From assembly GCF_003970865.1 (NCBI RefSeq), contig NZ_RXLZ01000027.1, positions 1-60,484 on the forward strand: a stretch of 60,484 nucleotides of DNA, given 5' to 3'. Shown here piece by piece: positions 54,323 through 60,484 of this stretch. How positions within the stretch are numbered: the first letter of the stretch is position 1; each line of letters begins with the position of its first letter. Source of the stretch: Stenotrophomonas maltophilia. Lineage in GTDB: Bacteria > Pseudomonadota > Gammaproteobacteria > Xanthomonadales > Xanthomonadaceae. The notes under the pieces were generated by a model. It saw only the letters and a program-made list of their open reading frames with translations. It was not told where the DNA came from and did not search any database. Made by a program: the position numbers and the translations under genes.

Positions 54323-56239
54323 ATGAGCCTCCATCCGCAACTGCAAGCCATCACTGAGCGTGTCATCCGCCGCAGCGCCGCCTCGCGTGCCGCCTATCTG
54401 GCCGCGATCGACGCCTCCCTGCGTGAGGGCCCGTTCCGCAGCCGCCTGAGCTGCGGCAACCTCGCGCACGGGTTCGCCGCCTGTGGCGGCACCGACAAGA
54501 GCCGCCTGCGCGGCGGGGTGACGCCGAACCTCGGCATCATCACCGCCTACAACGACATGCTGTCGGCGCATCAGCCGTTCGAGACCTATCCGGAACAGAT
54601 CCGCGACATCGCCCGCGAGCTCGGTGCTACGGCACAGGTGGCCGGCGCCGTGCCGGCGATGTGCGACGGCGTCACCCAGGGCCGTGGTGGCATGGAACTG
54701 TCGCTGTTCTCGCGCGATGTGATCGCCCAGGCCACGGCGATCGGCCTCAGCCATGACATGTTCGATACCACCGTCTACCTCGGCGTGTGCGACAAGATCG
54801 TGCCGGGCCTGCTGATCGGTGCGCTGGCGTTCGGCCACCTGCCGGCGGTGTTCGTGCCGGCCGGCCCGATGACCCCGGGCATCCCCAACAAGCAGAAGGC
54901 CGAAGTACGCGAGCGCTACGCCGCCGGCGAAGCCACCCGCGAAGAACTGCTGGAAGCCGAGTCCGCGTCGTACCACGGCGCCGGCACCTGCACCTTCTAC
55001 GGCACGGCCAACTCCAACCAGGTGCTGCTGGAAGCAATGGGCGTGCAGCTGCCGGGCGCGTCGTTCGTCAATCCGGGCACGCCGCTGCGCGACGCGTTGA
55101 CCCGCGAAGCGACCGAACGTGCACTGGACATCACCGCACTGGGCGACGACTTCCGCCCACTGGGCCGGATCATCGACGAGCGCGCGATCATCAACGCGGT
55201 CATCGCGCTGATGGCCACCGGCGGCTCGACCAACCACACCATCCACTGGATCGCGGTGGCGCGTGCGGCCGGCATCGTGCTGACCTGGGACGACTTCGAC
55301 GAACTGTCGCAGCTGATCCCGCTGCTGGCCCGCGTCTATCCGAACGGCGAGGCCGACGTGAACCGCTTCGCGGCTGCCGGTGGCCCGGCGTTCGTGTTCG
55401 GCGAACTGATCAAGGCCGGCCTGATGCACGGCGACCTGGTCAGCGTCGCGCGTGGCGGCATGGCCGACTACGCACGCGAACCGCAACTGCGCGACAGCCA
55501 GCTGGTCTATCTGCCGGGCCTGGAACGCAGCGCCGATGACGAAGTGGTGCGTGGCGTCGACAACCCGTTCGAGCACCAGGGTGGCCTGCGCCTGCTGCGT
55601 GGCAACCTCGGCAAGTCGCTGATCAAGCTGTCGGCGGTGAAGCCGCAGTACCGCACGATCGAAGCACCGGCCGTGGTGGTCGATGCACCGCAGGTGTTGA
55701 ACAAGCTGCATGCCGGTGGCCTGCTGCCCGAGCATTTCGTGGCGGTGGTGCGTTACCAGGGCCCGCGAGCGAACGGCATGCCGGAACTGCATTCGCTGGC
55801 GCCGCTGCTGGGCCTGCTGCAGAACCAGGGCCGGCGCGTGGCGCTGGTCACCGACGGCCGCCTGTCGGGCGCCTCGGGCAAGATTCCGGCGGCGATTCAC
55901 GTGACGCCGGAAGCGGCACGCGGTGGCCCGCTGGCCAAGGTGCGCGAGGGCGACATGATCCGCCTGGATGGCGAGGCCGGCACGCTGGAAGTGCTGGTGG
56001 ACGCGGCCGAATGGGCCGCGCGCCCGCTGGCGCCGAATACCGCGCCTGCCGCGCATGATATGGGCCGCAATCTGTTCGCGATCAACCGTCGCGTGGTGGG
56101 CCCGGCCGACCAGGGCGCGATTTCGATTTCGTGCGGGCCGGCGGCAGCCGATGGCGGGCCGTGGGAGTACGACGCGGAATACGAGCTGGGGCACGATGCC
56201 GCGGCGGCGGCGGCGCCGCATGAGGCAAAAGACGCCTGA
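54323..56239 (+). CDS. edd: 6-phosphogluconate dehydratase
   Basis: 638 residues, full length. The IlvD/EDD family signatures are present: Fe-S cysteines in [15 protein letters not shown] and [11 protein letters not shown], a third in [13 protein letters not shown], and the C-terminal [16 protein letters not shown]. It makes 2-keto-3-deoxy-6-phosphogluconate. A 205-bp gap with branched element C separates it from eda. Confidence 0.97.
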   Translation: MSLHPQLQAITERVIRRSAASRAAYLAAIDASLREGPFRSRLSCGNLAHGFAACGGTDKSRLRGGVTPNLGIITAYNDMLSAHQPFETYPEQIRDIARELGATAQVAGAVPAMCDGVTQGRGGMELSLFSRDVIAQATAIGLSHDMFDTTVYLGVCDKIVPGLLIGALAFGHLPAVFVPAGPMTPGIPNKQKAEVRERYAAGEATREELLEAESASYHGAGTCTFYGTANSNQVLLEAMGVQLPGASFVNPGTPLRDALTREATERALDITALGDDFRPLGRIIDERAIINAVIALMATGGSTNHTIHWIAVARAAGIVLTWDDFDELSQLIPLLARVYPNGEADVNRFAAAGGPAFVFGELIKAGLMHGDLVSVARGGMADYAREPQLRDSQLVYLPGLERSADDEVVRGVDNPFEHQGGLRLLRGNLGKSLIKLSAVKPQYRTIEAPAVVVDAPQVLNKLHAGGLLPEHFVAVVRYQGPRANGMPELHSLAPLLGLLQNQGRRVALVTDGRLSGASGKIPAAIHVTPEAARGGPLAKVREGDMIRLDGEAGTLEVLVDAAEWAARPLAPNTAPAAHDMGRNLFAINRRVVGPADQGAISISCGPAAADGGPWEYDAEYELGHDAAAAAAPHEAKDA

Positions 56240-56269
56240 AGCGAAAAGCCGCGACAGGCTTCCCGGCTT

Positions 56270-56373
56270 GGGCAGTAGAGCGCCCTGGCCGGGACACGCT
56301 GTAAACCCATCCATGGGGGCTCGGTCGCGGCATCCATGCCGCTCACGGTCCCGGCCAGGGCGCTCTACTGCCC
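56270..56373. repeat. Branched palindromic element, copy C, between edd and eda
   Basis: Arms 56270-56295 and 56348-56373 are perfect 26-bp reverse complements, unrelated to those of copies A and B. The 52-base centre starts ACGCTGTAAACCC, folds CCCAT-CC-ATGGG, continues GGGCTCGG and folds GCGGCAT-CC-ATGCCGC. It lies inside the operon, so the edd-eda transcript must contain it. Confidence 0.85.
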
Positions 56374-56444
56374 TTGGACAATTCCCGGCGCGTCATTTGC
56401 GCTGCGGCCACTGAATCAAGAAGAGCAAAGGCAAGGGCAAAAGC

Positions 56445-57104
56445 ATGGGTATCGAACAACATCAGGTTAAGGCGGCGGAGCTGTTGCATGCGGCGGGCAT
56501 CCTGCCGGTGGTGACGATTCATACGCTGGACCAGGCGCGGGCGGTCAGTGCGGCGCTGCTGGAAGGTGGCTTGCCGGCGATCGAGCTGACGCTGCGTACG
56601 CCGGTGGCGATGGAAGCGCTGGCGATGCTCAAGCGTGAGCTGCCGGATGTGGTGGTGGGTGCCGGTACGGTGCTGACCGTGGAGCAGATGCAGCAGTCGA
56701 TCGATGCGGGCGCGGACTTCCTGGTGACCCCGGGTACGCCGCCGGTACTGGCCGATGCACTGGCCGCCGCACCGCTGCCGGTGGTGCCGGGTGCGGCGAC
56801 GCCGACCGAGCTGCTGTCGCTCTACGCCCGCGGCTTCCGCGTGTGCAAGCTGTTCCCGGCCACGGCCGTGGGCGGGCTGGCGATGATCAAGGGACTGGCC
56901 GGGCCGGTGGCGGACCTGAAGCTGTGCCCGACCGGCGGCATCACGGAAAACACCGCTGCCGAATACCTCGAGCAGAAGAACGTGGTCTGCATCGGTGGTT
57001 CGTGGATGGTGCCGGGCAACTGGATCGCCAACGGCGAATGGGACAAGGTGCGCGCCAGCGCCGCAGACGCCGCCAAGATCATCAAGCGCGTGCGCGGCCA
57101 CTGA
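56445..57104 (+). CDS. eda: KDPG/KHG aldolase
   Basis: 219 residues. Glu47 in LPAIELTLRT is the general acid/base and Lys135 in GFRVCKLFPA forms the Schiff base. It splits 2-keto-3-deoxy-6-phosphogluconate to pyruvate and glyceraldehyde-3-phosphate. It is the last Entner-Doudoroff gene, 205 bp after edd. Ribosome-binding sequence AAAGGCAAGGG lies upstream of the ATG. Confidence 0.96.
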   Translation: MGIEQHQVKAAELLHAAGILPVVTIHTLDQARAVSAALLEGGLPAIELTLRTPVAMEALAMLKRELPDVVVGAGTVLTVEQMQQSIDAGADFLVTPGTPPVLADALAAAPLPVVPGAATPTELLSLYARGFRVCKLFPATAVGGLAMIKGLAGPVADLKLCPTGGITENTAAEYLEQKNVVCIGGSWMVPGNWIANGEWDKVRASAADAAKIIKRVRGH

Positions 57105-57117
57105 GCCCGACAAAGGT

Positions 57118-57141
57118 GTAGAGCCGAGCCCATGCTCGGCT
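57118..57141. repeat. SMAG-type repeat after eda
   Basis: GTAG followed by AGCCGAGCCCATGCTCGGCT, plus orientation, 13 bp after the eda stop. This is close to the commonly seen SMAG form. Confidence 0.8.
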
Positions 57142-57153
57142 CCGGCATCATCA

Positions 57154-57192
57154 GGGGTCAGAGCCTTTCCCACCGGGAAAGTGATCCGCCCC
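57154..57192. repeat. Decayed GGGGTCAG palindrome
   Basis: GGGGTCAGAGCCTTTCCC pairs with GGGAAAGTGATCCGCCCC; the inner stem is intact but the outer arm is partly mismatched. Third member of the family seen at 29229 and 35690. Confidence 0.6.
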
Positions 57193-57276
57193 CGGGTAAC
57201 GAGCGCGCAAAGCGCGCGACCCGCTCCTGCTCTTCAATCTTCATTCCGCGGTGGCGGCGCACGGAAACTGTCCGTG

Positions 57277-57458
57277 GCCGGGCGGATGGGTTGTGCAGGG
57301 CGTGAGTCGCATGGGCCCGAGGCACGCCTCGGGCGGGTTGGGTAGGACGCCCAACCCTGGCCTTGCCGTGTGCGCAGGACAGCGCACACGAGCAAGCGGC
57401 GACCGAGCTTACAGGGACGTACTTGCAGCGCCCCCTGCACAGCCCATCCGCCCGGCCA
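57277..57458. repeat. Multibranched palindromic element, copy D
   Basis: Outer arms 57277-57298 and 57437-57458 pair over 22 bp with one G-T. Inside are three perfect hairpins: GCCCGAGGC-AC-GCCTCGGGC (57316-57335), GGGTTGGG with CCCAACCC (57336-57358, loop TAGGACG) and GTGTGCGC with GCGCACAC (57369-57390, loop AGGACA), the last extended by CTTGC/GCAAG. The minus strand reads CTGTAAGCTCGGTCGC, related to the core of copy C. It fills most of the 411-bp gap between eda and the response-regulator gene. Confidence 0.75.
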
Positions 57459-57515
57459 ACCACCACAATCCAACCGCACTACTACCGCGAGGGGCTCAGC
57501 CGTTGGCCGAACCCC

Positions 57516-58163
57516 TTACAGCGGCCGTGCTGGATCCACCAGCCCGTACTGGCTGGCCATCCGCGCCAACGCGATATTGTCGTGGATCCCCATCTTCTCG
57601 AACAACCGCGCCTTGTGCGTGTTCACCGTCTTCGCACTCAGGCTCAGCCGCCGCGCGATGTCTTCCTGGCGCAGGCCCTGGGTCAGCAGCAACGCCACTT
57701 CCAGCTCGCGCGGCGACAGGCTGTCGAACGGCGAACCGTTGCCTTCCACCGTCGACAGCGCCAGGTTCTGCGCGATGCTGGTGCCCAGGTAGCGACGGCC
57801 ACCGGCCACGTCACGCACCGCGCGCAACAGCTCCTGCGCATCACAGCCCTTGCCGATGTAGCCGGCAGCACCGGCTTCGAGCAGCCGCTTCGGCAGCGGG
57901 CCATCTTCCAGCACCGACACGATCACCACGCGGGTATTGCGGTGGCTGCGCACGATGCGCTCGGTCACTTCCATCCCGCTCACACCCGGCAGGTGCAGGT
58001 CACACAGCACCACATCCGGCAGCAGCTGGCGGACTTCACGCAGCGCGTCTTCGCCGGTCTCGGCTTCGCCCACCACCTCGATGTCGGTTTCCCCCGACAG
58101 AATCATCTTCATCCCGGTGCGGACCAGCGCGTGGTCATCCACCAGGTAGACTCGAATCGTCAT
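57516..58163 (-). CDS. GacA/UvrY-type response regulator
   Basis: 215 residues. The N-terminal receiver has acidic residues Asp9-Asp10, phosphoacceptor Asp55 in VVLCDLHLPG, and Lys in AGYIGKGC. The C-terminal LuxR-type helix-turn-helix is LSPRELEVALLLTQGLRQEDIARRLSLSAKTVNTHKARL (DNA-recognition helix from about residue 178). This NarL-family architecture matches GacA/UvrY, which activates Rsm/Csr small RNAs. No partner kinase is adjacent. The name is not assigned because many NarL-type regulators look alike. Confidence 0.85.
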   Translation of the reverse strand: MTIRVYLVDDHALVRTGMKMILSGETDIEVVGEAETGEDALREVRQLLPDVVLCDLHLPGVSGMEVTERIVRSHRNTRVVIVSVLEDGPLPKRLLEAGAAGYIGKGCDAQELLRAVRDVAGGRRYLGTSIAQNLALSTVEGNGSPFDSLSPRELEVALLLTQGLRQEDIARRLSLSAKTVNTHKARLFEKMGIHDNIALARMASQYGLVDPARPL

Positions 58164-58364
58164 TCACGTACCTCTTCGAATGCGGCCATTGCAGGTCAAG
58201 CTAGGCAGGGTGCCGATACCCCTGCAAGCGCGTTCGGAATGCGACCCCGGCAATCTGCCTTGCGCATCACACTACCGCGCGTTGTGCTTGCCCCCTGTCT
58301 TGCAGAACCTGCTGCAACGAAACAACTGATCTATCACGTAGACGTCCCTCAAGGGCCATCCACG

Positions 58365-59114
58365 TCAATCCCCCTGTGATGATGCTTCGCTGGCCTTCGC
58401 TGGCGGCGAGCCGTGACGTCGCCATGGGTGCCGGCGACTGAACATGACCAGATAGCACCCTACCACCCAAACCAGCGCGGCACACCATCCGGCCAGGATA
58501 TCGGAGGGGTAATGCACCCCCAGGTAGACCCGGGACACGCTGACCAGCAGGCTGAATGCCGGTGCCAGCAGCAGCACCGGCCAGCGCCAGCGGGTGTTCC
58601 AGGCCAGCAGCACCAGGGTCACCGCCAGGGTCATCGAGCCCATCGCGTGGCCGCTGGGAAAGCTGAACGTCGATTCCGGCGCGATCGATTCCCACAGGCT
58701 GGGGCGCTGGCGCTGGAAGAAGTGCTTGCTGCCCATGTTCAGCAGCGCCGAGCCGACGAAGCTGACCGCCACGAACGTAGCCTCGCGCCAACGCCGGTAG
58801 CCCAGCAGAACGCCGATGATCAGCACGTCGGCCGGAATCAGGAACCATTCGTAGCCCAGTTTCGAGATGAGCACGAAGAAGCGGTCCAGCAGCGGCGAAT
58901 GCAGGCCATGCATCTGCCACAGCAGGGGGGCGTCGAAATGGAACGATTCAAACTCGTGCACCTCGTCAGCCAGGGCGACGAAGCCGGCCAGCGGCAGCAG
59001 CACGCCACCGAACAGCAGGACCAGGCGCCAGGCATTGCGCGCCATCCAGTGGCGGAAGCCGGAGGCGGACTCCGGTGCAGCGAGGATCGCAGGCTTATCC
59101 GGCGCTTCGGACAT
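58365..59114 (-). CDS. PAP2-family phosphatase
   Basis: 249 residues with several membrane helices. The acid-phosphatase motif is complete: [10 protein letters not shown] (K-x6-RP), FPSGHAMGS and [12 protein letters not shown] (S-R-x5-H). It should dephosphorylate a lipid phosphate such as undecaprenyl pyrophosphate or phosphatidic acid at the membrane. Its start overlaps the end of ispG by 20 bp, suggesting cotranscription with isoprenoid synthesis, which supports the undecaprenyl idea. Confidence 0.88.
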   Translation of the reverse strand: MSEAPDKPAILAAPESASGFRHWMARNAWRLVLLFGGVLLPLAGFVALADEVHEFESFHFDAPLLWQMHGLHSPLLDRFFVLISKLGYEWFLIPADVLIIGVLLGYRRWREATFVAVSFVGSALLNMGSKHFFQRQRPSLWESIAPESTFSFPSGHAMGSMTLAVTLVLLAWNTRWRWPVLLLAPAFSLLVSVSRVYLGVHYPSDILAGWCAALVWVVGCYLVMFSRRHPWRRHGSPPAKASEASSQGD

Positions 59115-60288
59115 ACTTGTGTTCGACGTAATCGTCGATCAGGGCGACGAACTCCTGGGCGATGTTGTCGCCACGCAGGGTCACCTTCTTCTCGCCATCG
59201 ACGAACACCGGCGCTGCAGGCGTTTCACCCGTGCCCGGCAACGAGATGCCGATGTTGGCATGACGCGACTCACCCGGCCCGTTGACGATGCAGCCCATCA
59301 CCGCCAGGGTCATGTTCTCTGCACCCGGGTGGTGGATCTTCCACAGCGGCATCTTCTCGCGCACGTGGTTCTGCACCACCTTGGCCAGCTCCTGGAAGAA
59401 CTCGGAGGTGGTGCGGCCGCAGCCTGGGCAGGCCGTGACCAGCGGCGTGAAGGCACGCTGCCCGGTGGTCTGCAGCAGTTCCTGGGCGACGATCACTTCC
59501 TGCGTACGCGACTGGCCCGGTTCCGGGGTCAGCGAGATGCGGATGGTGTCACCGATGCCTTCCTGCAGCAGCACGCTCAGCGCTGCGGACGAGGCGACGA
59601 TGCCCTTGCTGCCGATACCGGCCTCGGTCAGGCCCAGATGCAGGGCGAAGTCCGAGCGCTGGGCCAGGTCGCGGTACACCGCGATCAGCTCCTGTACGCC
59701 ACTGACCTTGGCCGACAGCACGATGCGGTCGCGCGGCAGGCCGAGCTCCACCGCCTGCCCGGCCGAGTCCAGCGCCGAGCGGATCAGCGCCTCGCGCAGC
59801 ACGCGGCCGGCATCCCAGGGCTGTTCGCGGTGGTTGTTCTCGTCCATCAGCTTCGCCGCCAGGGCCTGGTCCAGCGAGCCCCAGTTGGCGCCGATGCGCA
59901 CCGGCTTGTTGTAGCGGATCGCGAACTCGATCAACTGGGCGAACTGCAGGTCCTTCTTCTTGCCGAAGCCGACGTTGCCCGGGTTGATGCGGTACTTGGC
60001 CAGCGCTTCGGCACACGCCGGCTCGGCGGTCAGCAGCTGGTGGCCGTTGTAGTGGAAGTCACCGATCAGCGGCACGTCGATGCCCATCATCGCCAGCTTG
60101 TCGACGATGCGCGGGATCGCCGCAGCGGCTTCAACGGTGTTGACGGTCAAACGCACCATTTCCGAACCCGCACGCCACAACTCGGCCACCTGCTTGACGC
60201 TGGAGGCCACGTCGGAGGTGTCGGTGTTGGTCATCGACTGCACCACGACCGGCTTGCCTCCACCTACGGTGACCCCGCCGATCTGCAC
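59095..60288 (-). CDS. ispG: 4-hydroxy-3-methylbut-2-enyl diphosphate synthase (flavodoxin), 5' end uncertain
   Basis: 397 residues from a GTG at 60288. Family motifs: [32 protein letters not shown], the Fe-S motif [11 protein letters not shown] and [22 protein letters not shown]. It makes HMBPP in the MEP isoprenoid pathway. Members in this group are usually some 20 residues longer. Homology by eye seems to continue upstream ([13 protein letters not shown]), but an in-frame TAA lies 13 codons before the GTG, after a possible start MATPPE. Either the protein starts at the GTG, or the contig end is faulty. Confidence 0.9.
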   Translation of the reverse strand: MQIGGVTVGGGKPVVVQSMTNTDTSDVASSVKQVAELWRAGSEMVRLTVNTVEAAAAIPRIVDKLAMMGIDVPLIGDFHYNGHQLLTAEPACAEALAKYRINPGNVGFGKKKDLQFAQLIEFAIRYNKPVRIGANWGSLDQALAAKLMDENNHREQPWDAGRVLREALIRSALDSAGQAVELGLPRDRIVLSAKVSGVQELIAVYRDLAQRSDFALHLGLTEAGIGSKGIVASSAALSVLLQEGIGDTIRISLTPEPGQSRTQEVIVAQELLQTTGQRAFTPLVTACPGCGRTTSEFFQELAKVVQNHVREKMPLWKIHHPGAENMTLAVMGCIVNGPGESRHANIGISLPGTGETPAAPVFVDGEKKVTLRGDNIAQEFVALIDDYVEHKYVRSAG

Positions 60289-60484
60289 GGCATGGTCGCA
60301 ACCGCGGCGTGACGCAGGAGGCTGTTACTCCGGTGGTGTTGCCATCTCGGCCTCACACGCACATCCCCCGCGTGTGATTCTACCTCACGCAGCGGTCCAA
60401 GCTGTGGCTCGGTGGGTGTGTAGAGGGTTCTTTTGCCGCCACAACCATCGATGCCGCAGCGCCGTCGCGCCACTAAGTCGTATG

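Noticed and set aside
57277..57458. A tRNA or tmRNA in the eda-regulator gap
   Set aside because: The cloverleaf-like branching lacks a T-loop GTTCRA motif, an acceptor stem of 7 bp and a CCA-compatible end.
60264..60473. A 69-codon minus-strand frame overlapping the ispG 5' end
   Set aside because: It is in a different frame from ispG, is rich in Arg and His with no motif, and reaches the window edge; it is more likely leader or faulty contig-end sequence.

Overview
The window is chromosomal DNA of a high-GC gammaproteobacterium, almost certainly the Stenotrophomonas maltophilia complex (Xanthomonadaceae). Four things point there: a complete smeU1-V-W-U2-X multidrug efflux operon with its divergent regulator smeRv, a soxR/mfsA pair, an hchA/smoR-like pair, and many SMAG-type (GTAG-headed) palindromic repeats. 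No rRNA, tRNA, CRISPR array, prophage or insertion sequence was seen. Both edges cut genes (mfsA at the left, the 5' side of ispG at the right) and look irregular, as at the ends of a draft contig.

Layout. 1-10.6 kb: mfsA (partial) divergent from soxR, a periplasmic protein, a methyltransferase-like membrane protein, a large lipoprotein esterase, an alpha/beta hydrolase divergent from an AraC regulator, hchA with a LuxR solo (smoR), three tandem paralogous small secreted proteins, and a secreted endonuclease/exonuclease/phosphatase-fold protein behind a LacI-type operator. 10.7-20.2 kb: a VOC protein and the sme efflux operon with smeRv. 20.4-28.4 kb: an OmpA-like lipoprotein, photolyase, and a four-gene minus-strand operon read here as phosphate scavenging from organic phosphate: TonB-dependent receptor, beta-propeller phytase, metallophosphoesterase and exported pyrophosphatase. 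28.6-35.4 kb: upp, an ArsR/AHSA1 pair, a PsiF protein, an MBL hydrolase, gamma-glutamyltransferase with a ferredoxin, a lipoprotein, coaD and rsmD.

35.4-36.1 kb is a gene-free, palindrome-rich island. 36.1-48.6 kb: htpG, a rod-protein-like small gene, ftsY, mutY-yggX, lolD-lolC/E, and the succinate dehydrogenase genes sdhCDAB with assembly factors at both ends (an SDHAF4-type gene upstream; sdhE and ygfX downstream). 48.6-57.1 kb: ygfZ, an orphan UgpC/MalK-type ATPase divergent from the Entner-Doudoroff operon zwf-glk-pgl-edd-eda. 57.1-60.5 kb: a multibranched palindromic element, a GacA/UvrY-type response regulator, a PAP2 phosphatase and ispG.

The least explained signal is a family of long palindromic elements at about 35.55, 35.81, 56.27 and 57.28 kb. 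Three share a recognisable core but have different, perfectly self-complementary outer arms of 25-26 bp; the inner stem also changes in a compensated way. This argues for a conserved three-way-junction shape rather than a conserved sequence. Other candidates for follow-up are the triplicated secreted proteins and the phytate operon.
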